DNA from: JAAYCI01 sp031549285
GTDB lineage: Bacteria > Bacillota > Clostridia > Oscillospirales > Ruminococcaceae
DNA length: 64,000 nt
Assembly (NCBI GenBank): GCA_031549285.1
Contig: JAVBPZ010000009.1
Location: 1-64,000, forward strand
Direction of reading: 5' to 3'
Made by a program: the position numbers and the translations under genes. Under the pieces are notes generated by a model. It did no database searches. It was not told the DNA's origin and worked only from the letters and a program-made list of their open reading frames with translations. Below are positions 34,090 to 42,561 of the stretch, in pieces. How positions within the stretch are numbered: position 1 is the first letter of the stretch; each line of letters opens with the position of its first letter.

Positions 34090-35523
34090 ATGACGAATGA
34101 AACGACCCTGCCCGCTGCGAACAGCGCCTACCTGGGGACACAACCGGTAGGCAAACTGCTTTTGAAATTTTCCGTTCCGTGCGTTTTGTCCATGCTGGTA
34201 AGCGCACTGTATAACATCGTAGACCAAATTTTTATTGGTCAGGGTGTGGGGTACCTGGGGAATGCCGCCACAAATGTGGTATACCCGTTCACGGTGGTGG
34301 CGCTGGCGCTGGCACTGCTCATTGGTGATGGCAGCGCGGCGCTGTTCAGCCTTTCGCAAGGGCAGGGCGAAACCGAAGCCACCCACCGCAGTGTAGGCAG
34401 CTGTATGCTGTTGGCGGGTGTTGCCGCGATAGTATTTACGGCGGCCGGATTCATTTGGATTGATCCCATCCTGCGGCTGTTTGGTGTCACTCCCGCGTGC
34501 TATACCTATGCTGTGGAATATATGCGCGTCATTTTGCTGGGGTTGCCGGCCTACATGCTTACATCCGCTCTGAATGGTATTATCCGGGCAGACGGGGCGC
34601 CGCGCTATGCCATGGTCGCCACGGTTATAGGCGCGCTTATCAACCTGGTGCTAGACCCGGTAGCCATCTTTGTGCTGCACACCGGCGTAACCGGTGCCGC
34701 TGTTGCTACCATCATTGGACAGACCGCTACCGGTGTGCTCAGCTTGCTGTACTTTCGCAAAGGAAAAACCCGTACGTTCCGCCTGCAAAAAAGCAGCTTT
34801 GCTTTTTCAGGGAAAATCTGCCAGAAAATTGGACAGCTGGGTATTTCCAGCTTTATCATCCAGGTCGCTATCGTGGTGGTCATTGGCGTGGCAAACAACC
34901 TGATTGTTCACCATGGGCCGACGTCGGTGTATGGGGCGGATATCCCGCTGTCTGCCGTGGGCATTGTCATGAAGGTGTTTGCCATCGTGATTGCTTTTGC
35001 GGTGGGCATTGCGGTAGGCGGGCAACCGATTGCCGGGTATAACTATGGTGCCAAAAACTATGCCAGGGTGTTTGAAACGTACAAATATATCCTGCTGGCA
35101 AATGTGGGCGTCGGCGTGGTGGCGACGCTGCTATTTGAGCTTTTCCCGCAGGGGATTGTCCGCCTGTTCGGCAATGAAAATGCTTTGTACAACGAATACG
35201 CTGTCCTGTGTTTTCGCATATACCTGGCTGGCATCCTGCTTTGTTGCATTCAGAAAGCCACCTGTATCTTTTTCCAGTCCATTGGCAAGCCGGCGCAGTC
35301 CACCCTGCTTTCACTGGCGCGGGATGTGGTGTTTTTTGTGCCGGGGCTGTTGCTGCTGGCACCGCGTTTTGGTGTAACTGGCATGTTGTGGGCCGCCCCT
35401 ATCACCGACTGCCTGGCGCTACTTTTGACGACATGTATGGTATGGGCCGAATATCGAAATATTCGCAGGGAAACCAGCGAAAGCCAGCCTTTGCCCAACC
35501 TATTGAACCCGGAGTACCTGTAG
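34090..35523 (+). CDS. MATE-family multidrug efflux transporter
   Basis: This 477-aa inner-membrane antiporter has twelve predicted helices in two MatE halves, with the typical N-terminal KFSVPCVLSMLVSALYNIVDQIF segment split over helix 1 and the IAGYNYGAKNY motif in the second half. MATE proteins export cationic drugs or metabolites using sodium or proton gradients; the substrate here is unknown. The ATG at 34090 has GGAGGAAAA; the longer frame upstream lies in the leader. Expression is probably controlled by the attenuator-like leader. Confidence 0.9.
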   Translation: MTNETTLPAANSAYLGTQPVGKLLLKFSVPCVLSMLVSALYNIVDQIFIGQGVGYLGNAATNVVYPFTVVALALALLIGDGSAALFSLSQGQGETEATHRSVGSCMLLAGVAAIVFTAAGFIWIDPILRLFGVTPACYTYAVEYMRVILLGLPAYMLTSALNGIIRADGAPRYAMVATVIGALINLVLDPVAIFVLHTGVTGAAVATIIGQTATGVLSLLYFRKGKTRTFRLQKSSFAFSGKICQKIGQLGISSFIIQVAIVVVIGVANNLIVHHGPTSVYGADIPLSAVGIVMKVFAIVIAFAVGIAVGGQPIAGYNYGAKNYARVFETYKYILLANVGVGVVATLLFELFPQGIVRLFGNENALYNEYAVLCFRIYLAGILLCCIQKATCIFFQSIGKPAQSTLLSLARDVVFFVPGLLLLAPRFGVTGMLWAAPITDCLALLLTTCMVWAEYRNIRRETSESQPLPNLLNPEYL

Positions 35524-35565
35524 TTTCCCTATTCTGTGCAAAAAGATCTTTCAGCACAAATATTG

Positions 35566-35606
35566 AAAAGCCGTGCATCTTTTACATTTTAGGGTGCACG
35601 GCTTTT
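35566..35606 (+). terminator. terminator after MATE gene
   Basis: AAAAGCCGTGCA (35566-35577) pairs perfectly with TGCACGGCTTTT (35595-35606). The remaining gap to 35844 holds only the kinase promoter candidate. Confidence 0.7.
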
Positions 35607-35734
35607 GGTTTGGGTATTGGCCACATACACTCTTGGCGCAAAAGCCACCCACTATCCGTCGGTTCCTCGATGACAAATGCCGCGATTCATGTGTGTTTCC
35701 GGCCATATTACAGTAGCTAGACTCCGCCTATTTA

Positions 35735-35743
35735 TGGTATACT
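35735..35743 (+). promoter_or_regulatory. extended -10 promoter of the hybrid kinase gene
   Basis: TGG-TATACT forms an extended -10 element about 100 nt before the start codon; no good -35 is visible. The same TGG-TATACT element precedes the response regulator gene at 39582. Confidence 0.4.
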
Positions 35744-35844
35744 ATACTAAATATTTGCCTGGGTTTAAGCCTTTTTGGTATTTTCCCGGATTGCTAATTT
35801 TTTATCATAATATCGTCATTATAATTCCCCTATGGAGCCCCCTT

Positions 35845-38800
35845 ATGCAAAAGAAGTCATCAATGCCCGGCGATAAAAACAATCCTTTGACGGCCGCCGA
35901 AATGTCCCTGCGTGTTTTGGAGTCTGCAAAGGACTTTGTTATTGCCTGCGATACAGACCTGCGCACCATTTATATCAACCCCGGTGCCTATGAAATGACC
36001 GGATATTCGGTGGAGGAAATGGGCCTGAACCTGTCACCGGAACTGGTGCATAATGAGCAAGATGCTGCCTGGAGCCGCGCGGCGATGAAAACCGCGCTGG
36101 AAAAGGGGTTTGCACAGGGTGAATCGGTGCTGATAACCAAGGATGGGCGCACCATAGACGTGCAGCAGAAGTTTTTTGCCATTCGCAGCGAGCAGGGCGA
36201 GGTGCTGGGCGTGGGCCTGGTAATGCGGGATATTTCCGAACTGCACGGCGCCCAGCGCGACCTGCTGACAAAATCCGCCATCATCGACTCGTCAGATGAT
36301 TTTATTGCCGCTACCGACCGGGACCTTGCCTGCATTTATGCGAACCCCGGCGCGTATACCATGAGCGGATACCAGCAGGAAGAAATTGGGCTGGACTTGA
36401 ATATTGGGCAGTTGCAGGATACCGCCACCGCCAAAAAGGTACAGGAAGCCTGCCGGCAGGTGCTGGAAAATGGCATTACCTGGCAGGGCGAGACCGAACT
36501 GCTCCGCAAAGACGGAAAAAAGCTGACCACCCTGCAAAAGCTGTTCCCGTTAAGTGATGAAAACGACCACGTAACCGGCCTTGGAACCATCATCCGGGAC
36601 ATTTCCGACATAAAAGCTGCCGAGCAGGCGGCCAGCAATATGCTGGATGTATTAAAAAATATTCTGAACAGCTTGGACGCCAACGTATATGTGTCGGACA
36701 TGGAAAACGACGACATCCTGTTTGTAAACCGGGCCATGCGGGAATCCTTCATGCTGGGGGAAACGTTCCAGGGCAAAAAGTGCTGGCAGGTTATGCAGCG
36801 CGGGTTCAGTGACCGGTGTTCCTTCTGCCCCATTTACCAGCTGGAAAAAGACCCGGAGACACCGGTGACCTGGGAAATACAAAACCCGGTGACCGGCCGC
36901 TATTATAAAAATGTGGACAGCATAATAGACTGGGAGGATGGCAAAAAGGCCCACCTGCAATATGCCATTGATATCACCGATGTTCGTACCGCACAGCATG
37001 AAGCCGATAAGATGCTGGGCACACTGAAAAATATCTTGAATGGCATGGATGCCTATGTGTATGTATCGGACATGGTCACCGACGAAATCTTTTTTATCAA
37101 CAGCAAAATGCGGGACGGGTTTGGCCTGGGCGAGGACGCGGTGGGCAAAACCTGCTGGAAAGTTTTGCAGGACGGCTTTACCGAGCGGTGTTCCTTCTGC
37201 CCCAACAAAAAGCTGGCGGTAGACCCCACCACCCCTGTGGTATGGGAAGAACACAACACCGTGACCGGCCGGTATTATAAAAACGTGGACAGCATCATTG
37301 AATGGACCGACGGCAAGATGGTGCATATGCAGCATTCTACCGATATCACCGATATTGTGGCGGCCCAGCGGGAAACACACGAAACACGCGAGCGGCTGGG
37401 GGTTGCGCTGGAGTCCTCGCAGGCGGGTGTGTGGGAACTGGATATTCGCGAAAAAACCCTGACGTATGACGAGCTTTCCGCCTGTTTGTTTGGGCTGAAC
37501 CCCACCACACGCAGAATAACCACCGGCATGTTTTGGCTGTATCTGCAGCAGGTGGTGGTGGACCTGCCTGCGGTTTCCTCGCTGGCAGATTTGCTGCAAA
37601 AAGACCCGGTAACCGGCAATCCCTCGCGGGATTTCCACCTGTGCCTGCCCGACGGCACCCACCGCTGGGTGCGTTGTTATGGGAAAACCATTCGGGATGA
37701 TGACGGCCACGGTGTGCAGATGGTGGGCATGTGTATTGATATTACGCCCCAGGTGACCATGGAAACCGACCTGACCACCGCCAAAGAAGCCGCCGAAAAC
37801 GCCAGCCTGGCCAAGAGCCAGTTCTTGTCCAACATGTCGCACGAGATACGCACCCCGATGAACGCGATTACCGGCATGGCCGACCTGCTGATGGGCGAAA
37901 AACTGAGCGACCGCCAGCGGCGCTATGTGCGGGATATTAAGGTATCCTCCTCTTCCCTGTTGGATATCATCAACGACATTTTGGATTTTTCGAAAATAGA
38001 GGCAGGCAAACTGCAGCTGGTTCCGGTGGATTATGATATTATGGAACTGCTGCAGAACCTGAACTCCATGTTTGCGTTTGCCGCCGTGTCGAAGCGGATC
38101 CATTTTGAAATGGAAATTTGTGACGAGCTGCCGGCGTGTCTGTACGGAGATGATATTCGCTTGCGGCAGGCGCTGGTAAACATTTTGGGCAACGCGATAA
38201 AATTCACCGAGGCCGGTGAAGTACGCCTGGTGGTATCCATTTGTGACGCAATGCTCTGCTTTGCTATTTCTGATACCGGCGTGGGGATTCGAGCGGAAGA
38301 TATCCCACTGATTTTTAACGACTTTGACCAGCTGGATTCCCAAAACAACCGGCATATCGGCGGTACGGGGCTGGGGCTGGCCATCACCAAAAATCTGATT
38401 GATATGATGGAAGGGTCCATCACGGTGGAAAGCGAGTACGGCAAAGGCACCACCTTCCGCATGCAGGTGCCGCTGGTGGAGGGCGACACCAGCAAGCTGG
38501 CGCCCGATGCCGGGGAGTTTGTGTTTGTCAGCGCGCCGGATGCGGCGGTGCTGGTGGTGGACGATAACGAGGTGAACCTGCACGTGGCATCGGGTATGCT
38601 GGGGCTGTGCGATATCCAAAGTGACACGGCGCTCAGCGGGCAGGAAGCCATTGAAAAAATTTGGAACAAAAAATATGACATCGTGTTTATGGACCACATG
38701 ATGCCCGGCATGGACGGTGTGGAAACCACCCTGTTGCTGCGTAAAAAATACACCCCGGAGGAACTGCCTATTGTTGCCCTTACCGCCAATGCCGTGGGCG

Positions 38801-39555
38801 GGGCACGGGAAACGTTGCTGGCGGCGGGCATGAACGACTATCTTTCAAAGCCGATGGATAAGGTCCCGCTGAACCGGGTGCTGCAGCGCTGGCTGCCCGC
38901 GGAAAAGCTGCGGGTGGTGCCTGCGCAGGACGCAGCATTGCTGCCAAAACCACCGGACAGCCCGCTGCTGGAGCAACTGGCAAAGGTGCCGGGGCTGAAC
39001 ACGGAACAGGGGCTGAAACACAGCGGCGAGATGGCCGAGGTATACGAAAAGGCGATTCGTATTTTGGCGCGGCGGTTGCCGGATATCGTGGGTCATCTGG
39101 AAGCGTTCCTGGCTGAGGGCGATATTAAAAGCTTTGGCATAGAGGTGCACGGGCTGAAGGGGTCGCTGGCCAACCTGGGTGCGGAGGAACTGGCCAGGAT
39201 GGCCGCCGCGCTGGAGGCGCACGCCAAGGAATACGATGTGGATTTTTGTCTGTCCTATATGCCGGAGCTGGCCGCCCGCCTAGCCGGGCTGGAAGCACAG
39301 CTGAACCAAATATTGAACCCCGCCGGCCAGGTGACCACCTATGAAGCGCTGGGCGAAGCCGACACCCTGCGTGCACAGGTGCCGATACTGCGCAATCTTT
39401 TGAACGCATTTGAGGGAGACGACGCACTGGAAATTTTGAAGAACCTGGCGCGGTATGATTACGGCGAAGAATGGAACGCCCGGCTGCAAAAACTGTGCCG
39501 GATGACCGAGGAATTCGACTATGACGGTGCGCTTTCGCTGCTGGCGGAGAATTAA
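35845..39555 (+). CDS. multi-PAS hybrid sensor histidine kinase with receiver and Hpt domains
   Basis: This 1236-aa cytosolic signalling protein lacks transmembrane segments. It has two PAS domains (about 20-260), two tandem near-duplicate PAS-like domains (about 265-510), each with a RCSFCP cysteine motif and TGRYYKNVDSII, a fifth PAS (about 515-650), a HisKA domain with H666 in NMSHEIRTP, an ATPase domain (DTGVGI, GTGLGLAI), a receiver with D950 and an Hpt domain with H1102 in HGLKGS. A C-terminal helical module follows. The start is ATG 35845 (GGAG upstream); the frame further upstream spans the promoter. It probably works in a phosphorelay with the next gene. Confidence 0.9.
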   Translation: MQKKSSMPGDKNNPLTAAEMSLRVLESAKDFVIACDTDLRTIYINPGAYEMTGYSVEEMGLNLSPELVHNEQDAAWSRAAMKTALEKGFAQGESVLITKDGRTIDVQQKFFAIRSEQGEVLGVGLVMRDISELHGAQRDLLTKSAIIDSSDDFIAATDRDLACIYANPGAYTMSGYQQEEIGLDLNIGQLQDTATAKKVQEACRQVLENGITWQGETELLRKDGKKLTTLQKLFPLSDENDHVTGLGTIIRDISDIKAAEQAASNMLDVLKNILNSLDANVYVSDMENDDILFVNRAMRESFMLGETFQGKKCWQVMQRGFSDRCSFCPIYQLEKDPETPVTWEIQNPVTGRYYKNVDSIIDWEDGKKAHLQYAIDITDVRTAQHEADKMLGTLKNILNGMDAYVYVSDMVTDEIFFINSKMRDGFGLGEDAVGKTCWKVLQDGFTERCSFCPNKKLAVDPTTPVVWEEHNTVTGRYYKNVDSIIEWTDGKMVHMQHSTDITDIVAAQRETHETRERLGVALESSQAGVWELDIREKTLTYDELSACLFGLNPTTRRITTGMFWLYLQQVVVDLPAVSSLADLLQKDPVTGNPSRDFHLCLPDGTHRWVRCYGKTIRDDDGHGVQMVGMCIDITPQVTMETDLTTAKEAAENASLAKSQFLSNMSHEIRTPMNAITGMADLLMGEKLSDRQRRYVRDIKVSSSSLLDIINDILDFSKIEAGKLQLVPVDYDIMELLQNLNSMFAFAAVSKRIHFEMEICDELPACLYGDDIRLRQALVNILGNAIKFTEAGEVRLVVSICDAMLCFAISDTGVGIRAEDIPLIFNDFDQLDSQNNRHIGGTGLGLAITKNLIDMMEGSITVESEYGKGTTFRMQVPLVEGDTSKLAPDAGEFVFVSAPDAAVLVVDDNEVNLHVASGMLGLCDIQSDTALSGQEAIEKIWNKKYDIVFMDHMMPGMDGVETTLLLRKKYTPEELPIVALTANAVGGARETLLAAGMNDYLSKPMDKVPLNRVLQRWLPAEKLRVVPAQDAALLPKPPDSPLLEQLAKVPGLNTEQGLKHSGEMAEVYEKAIRILARRLPDIVGHLEAFLAEGDIKSFGIEVHGLKGSLANLGAEELARMAAALEAHAKEYDVDFCLSYMPELAARLAGLEAQLNQILNPAGQVTTYEALGEADTLRAQVPILRNLLNAFEGDDALEILKNLARYDYGEEWNARLQKLCRMTEEFDYDGALSLLAEN

Positions 39556-39581
39556 AAAACAGCGCAAAAGGCAACCTTTCA

Positions 39582-39590
39582 TGGTATACT
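39582..39590 (+). promoter_or_regulatory. extended -10 promoter of the response regulator gene
   Basis: TGG-TATACT sits about 45 nt before the ATG at 39633, in the 77-bp gap after the kinase. No matching -35 is seen. Confidence 0.4.
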
Positions 39591-39632
39591 GTTTTCGTAA
39601 AGGCACGGTCAAATATTAGAAGGGGGATTCAC

Positions 39633-40700
39633 ATGGACGAACACCACAACATGTACCGCATGATGGCGCTGATGAACACGCAGGATCTGGAGGCGATGAA
39701 CGCGCTGAAAAAAGCGGGGTCACGCAGCGAATATTTTACACTGCTGACGAACTTTACCCAGGTGGTACCATTTTTAACAGCCAGCCTGGTGGTCCCCACC
39801 GGCCCGCAGGATCTGGAAACCCTGCTGAAATCACTGGACGACCTGCAAAAATGGTTGTTCGCTGTTGGCGCGCCGGGTGTCCTGTGGCAAACGGAAAAGG
39901 TGGTGGGCATGGTACAGGCCGGCCAGGGGGCCGCGCTGAAACTGTCCCTGCGGGAACTGATTAACAGCCTGGATGCCCTGACCGCGAACATCCGCGGGGC
40001 AAAAATGACCCCGGCGGAAATAGCGGCCAGCAACATGGGCGAAGGCGAAGCCATGGACCTTTCCGATATGCCGCTGCTGCAAAACACGGGATTGCCCAAA
40101 GCGCCGATTAAGCCCGAGCCGTTTGAAAAGCTGAGTTTATTGATCGAGAACTTTGAGATTGACGACGCGCTGACCACCCTGCAGGAAATGCGGGCCTACA
40201 GCTACAACGACGCCATTGACCTGCGGCTGGCGTCCGTAGACGCGCGGCTGCAGCGGTATGACCACGCCGGTGCGTCCGCCGAAACCAAACAGCTACTGGA
40301 GCTGGTAGAGGCGTCCCGCCCGGGCAGTTCGTCCGACGGTAAAAAGCGTATTCTGGCCATTGATGACGTGCCGGATGTTTTGAGCACCATTAAGCTGGTG
40401 CTGAAGGAAAAATACGCCGTATACGGCGTGACCAACCACATGGCGGCGCTGAAGTTCCTGGTGAACAACAGTGCGGATTTGATTTTGCTGGATATTGAAA
40501 TGCCGGACATGGATGGCATTACTCTGCTTGGGATCATCCGCAAAATAGATGCGTATAAAAACACACCGGTGCTGTTTTTGACCGGCAGCGTAAGTGTGGA
40601 GAATATCAAACGATCGATGGATGCCGGCGGGAACGATTTTTTGCGCAAGCCGATAGAGGCGAATGTCCTGATGGAAAAAATTGACAAACATTTGGCGTAA
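39633..40700 (+). CDS. response regulator with C-terminal receiver domain
   Basis: This 355-aa protein has an unusual order. Residues 1-155 are helical and of unknown family. About 165-225 form a helical repeat like the kinase C-terminus. The receiver domain is last (about 237-355), with ILAIDDVPD, phospho-acceptor Asp in LILLDIEMP, LTG and the conserved Lys in FLRKP. No DNA-binding or enzymatic output domain is recognisable, so it may act through protein contacts or as a phosphate sink. The ATG at 39633 has AGAAGGGGG. Confidence 0.8.
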   Translation: MDEHHNMYRMMALMNTQDLEAMNALKKAGSRSEYFTLLTNFTQVVPFLTASLVVPTGPQDLETLLKSLDDLQKWLFAVGAPGVLWQTEKVVGMVQAGQGAALKLSLRELINSLDALTANIRGAKMTPAEIAASNMGEGEAMDLSDMPLLQNTGLPKAPIKPEPFEKLSLLIENFEIDDALTTLQEMRAYSYNDAIDLRLASVDARLQRYDHAGASAETKQLLELVEASRPGSSSDGKKRILAIDDVPDVLSTIKLVLKEKYAVYGVTNHMAALKFLVNNSADLILLDIEMPDMDGITLLGIIRKIDAYKNTPVLFLTGSVSVENIKRSMDAGGNDFLRKPIEANVLMEKIDKHLA

Positions 40701-40739
40701 CGCCCATGCGGGCGCCAACCAACAAAGGAGTGACCTGCT

Positions 40740-41777
40740 ATGCCGGAAGAACTGTATGCCGTACCGGAACAATACCGACCAAACTCGGCGCGTTATACCG
40801 GGGCGCACCTGCGCAAATGCGGCCGCAGCGGCATTCGCATGAGCGCCTTATCGCTGGGGTTCTGGCAGAACTTCGGCGGGATGGAACCCTATGAAAACGG
40901 GCGTGCTATTGCGCGGGCAGCGTTCGACGCCGGCGTCACCTGTTTCGATCTGGCGAACAACTACGGCCCGCCCTATGGCAGCGCAGAGGAAAACTTTGGC
41001 CGGATGATGCGGGATGATTTCGCCCCGCACCGGCCGGAAATGTTTATTGCGTCGAAGGCCGGGTACGACATGTGGCCCGGGCCGTATGGGCAGGGCGGCA
41101 GCCGCAAGTACCTGCTGGCCAGCCTGGACGCCAGCCTGAAACGGATGAACCTGGACTATGTGGACGTCTTTTACCACCACTGTATGGACCCGGAAACACC
41201 GCTGGAGGAAACCATGTCCGCCCTGGTGCAGGCAGTGCGCAGCGGGAAGGCCATGTACGTGGGCCTGTCAAACTACAGCCCGGAACAAATGCAAAAGGCG
41301 CTGGCGCTGCTGCAGGCCGATGGGGTTCCCTGCCTGGTGGAGCAAAGCGCCTACAATATGCTGAACCGCGCGCCGCAGGACAGCGGGTTGCTGGATCTGT
41401 TGGCCAAAAACGGTGTTGGCTTCGCGGCATTTTCGCCGCTGGCGCAGGGTATGCTGAGCGGCAAATACAACAATGGCATCCCTGCCGGTTCCCGCGCTGC
41501 CGGGTATTCAAAATTTTTGCGTCCGGAGCAGCTGACCGACGACGTGCTGACAAAAATTTCCGCATTGGGTAAAATAGCTGAGCAGCGCGGACAGGCGATG
41601 GCGCAGTTTGCCCTATCCTGGCTGCTGCAGGACCAGCGGGTAACCACCGTGATTATTGGCGCATCGAAGGTGTCCCAGCTGGAACAAAACCTGGCCGCCG
41701 CGCAAAACGCCAGCTTCACCGCCGCGGAGACGCAGGAGATAGAAGCGATTTTGGCGGGCAGCGGCGCGAACGGATAG
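40740..41777 (+). CDS. aldo/keto reductase, L-glyceraldehyde 3-phosphate reductase-like
   Basis: This 345-aa NADPH-dependent oxidoreductase has a TIM-barrel with the catalytic tetrad visible: Asp in CFDLANNYG, Tyr in the same motif, Lys in IASKAGYD and His in DVFYHH. The NNYGPPYGSAEENFG stretch and WPGPYG are typical of the YghZ/GpR subgroup, which detoxifies L-glyceraldehyde 3-phosphate and methylglyoxal. The ATG at 40740 has AAGGAG, 39 nt after the response regulator stop, so the two may be co-transcribed. Confidence 0.88.
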   Translation: MPEELYAVPEQYRPNSARYTGAHLRKCGRSGIRMSALSLGFWQNFGGMEPYENGRAIARAAFDAGVTCFDLANNYGPPYGSAEENFGRMMRDDFAPHRPEMFIASKAGYDMWPGPYGQGGSRKYLLASLDASLKRMNLDYVDVFYHHCMDPETPLEETMSALVQAVRSGKAMYVGLSNYSPEQMQKALALLQADGVPCLVEQSAYNMLNRAPQDSGLLDLLAKNGVGFAAFSPLAQGMLSGKYNNGIPAGSRAAGYSKFLRPEQLTDDVLTKISALGKIAEQRGQAMAQFALSWLLQDQRVTTVIIGASKVSQLEQNLAAAQNASFTAAETQEIEAILAGSGANG

Positions 41778-41856
41778 CCGTACGGAAGTAAAAACCCATA
41801 AGAAGCCCACGGGACGAAAAGACGGAGTATCCAGCTTAGGAGTACTGTACCCCGTG

Positions 41857-42068
41857 TTGGCCTGCCTCGCGCAGGGTTGTCGAGAACAGGATTTCGCATG
41901 GTCCTTGCTTGCATTACTAAATAGATGGTGCCATGCCGCGGGACAGCCCGCAGGCCGCCATCCTTTTAATCTCTTGGGCAGAGACCGTGGGGTAGTATAC
42001 CCGTTGTCGCCCTCCTCACTCGGACATGAGAATGCAAGCATTCGCGCGACACCCGCTTCGTTGGCCAA
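41857..42068. ncRNA. candidate structured non-coding RNA, strand unresolved
   Basis: Nested long-range helices can form: TTGGCC (41857-41862) with GGCCAA (42063-42068), GCG/GGGT/GTCG (41869-41882) with CGACACCCGC (42047-42056), and TGCTTGCATT (41906-41915) with AATGCAAGCA (42031-42040). Inside sit two hairpins: 41924-41962 (GATGGTG/CGCCATC capped by GCGGG-ACAG-CCCGC) and 41976-42012 (GGGC/GCCC with GGGTA-GTA-TACCC). A minus-strand terminator-like hairpin (41795-41813, U5) and a strong hairpin at 42071-42124 flank it. No protein frame is credible. It matches no RNA family I can name. Confidence 0.5.
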
Positions 42069-42070
42069 TA

Positions 42071-42124
42071 AAAATGGCAGCGATGGTGGCGAACCAAATG
42101 GTTCGCACCTGTCACTGCCATTTT
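42071..42124. terminator. long hairpin terminator beside the RNA candidate
   Basis: AAAATGGCAG (42071-42080) pairs with CTGCCATTTT (42115-42124) and GCGAACC (42089-42095) with GGTTCGC (42100-42106). T-tracts occur on both strands, five long on the minus side, so it may stop the minus-strand gene at 42258 and/or a plus-strand RNA. Confidence 0.55.
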
Positions 42125-42146
42125 GTATACAGCAAAGGGTATTCCT

Positions 42147-42236
42147 TGTGCCCTGCCGCCGGGGCACATTGGGGCATTGCCGACGCGCCGCGCGTCTGAT
42201 GCAATGCCCCTGGCGCTTTCATGCGCGCCTGCCAGG
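42147..42236. other. cluster of three adjacent hairpins
   Basis: TGTGCCC/GGGCACA (42147-42168), GGGGCATTGC/GCAATGCCCC with inner GACGCGC/GCGCGTC (42171-42210), and CCTGGC/GCCAGG (42209-42236) lie back to back. They would form the 3' untranslated part of the minus-strand 50-aa gene, or a separate RNA. Confidence 0.45.
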
Positions 42237-42257
42237 CACAGCCTGACGTGGGTTAGG

Positions 42258-42410
42258 TTACGCCGCCGGTTTTGCGCTATGGTCATCCACAGGGACCTTG
42301 GCATACACCAGCTCTGCCTCTGGGGCGGTATCCGCCTCCAGCGGTTCGCGTGCTGCGAAAAGATACACAAACGCGAAACAAGCAGTCGCCAAAGCAATAA
42401 TGAATCCCAT
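42258..42410 (-). CDS. small single-pass membrane protein, hypothetical
   Basis: This 50-aa protein has one hydrophobic helix (about residues 2-19, GFIIALATACFAFVYLF) and an acidic tail (EADTAPEAELVYAKVPVDDHS). The start is ATG 42410, with AGGGGTG 8 nt upstream; a longer frame to 42467 runs into the promoter. It has its own promoter and a long structured 3' region. I recognise no family. Confidence 0.5.
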   Translation of the reverse strand: MGFIIALATACFAFVYLFAAREPLEADTAPEAELVYAKVPVDDHSAKPAA

Positions 42411-42439
42411 AAAAATGCACCCCTTTCTGAAGTGCACAC

Positions 42440-42467
42440 ATTGTATCGGATTTAAAATAAAATGCAA
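42440..42467 (-). promoter_or_regulatory. promoter of the 50-aa membrane protein gene
   Basis: On the minus strand TTGCAT (42467-42462), a 16-bp spacer and TACAAT (42445-42440) lie just before the SD of the gene. Confidence 0.6.
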
Positions 42468-42561
42468 GGCCCCTTTTGTCGTTTCTTGTCGTTTTCGCGT
42501 TAAAGATTTGTGAAAGCTTTTTGGAAGTGCTTTTCTTTGCGCATAATCACCAAAAAAGGCG

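Noticed and set aside
33873..34100. 75-aa frame covering the MATE leader
   Set aside because: It starts inside the promoter and overlaps the MATE start; at most a short leader peptide from ATG 33924, which lacks a good SD.
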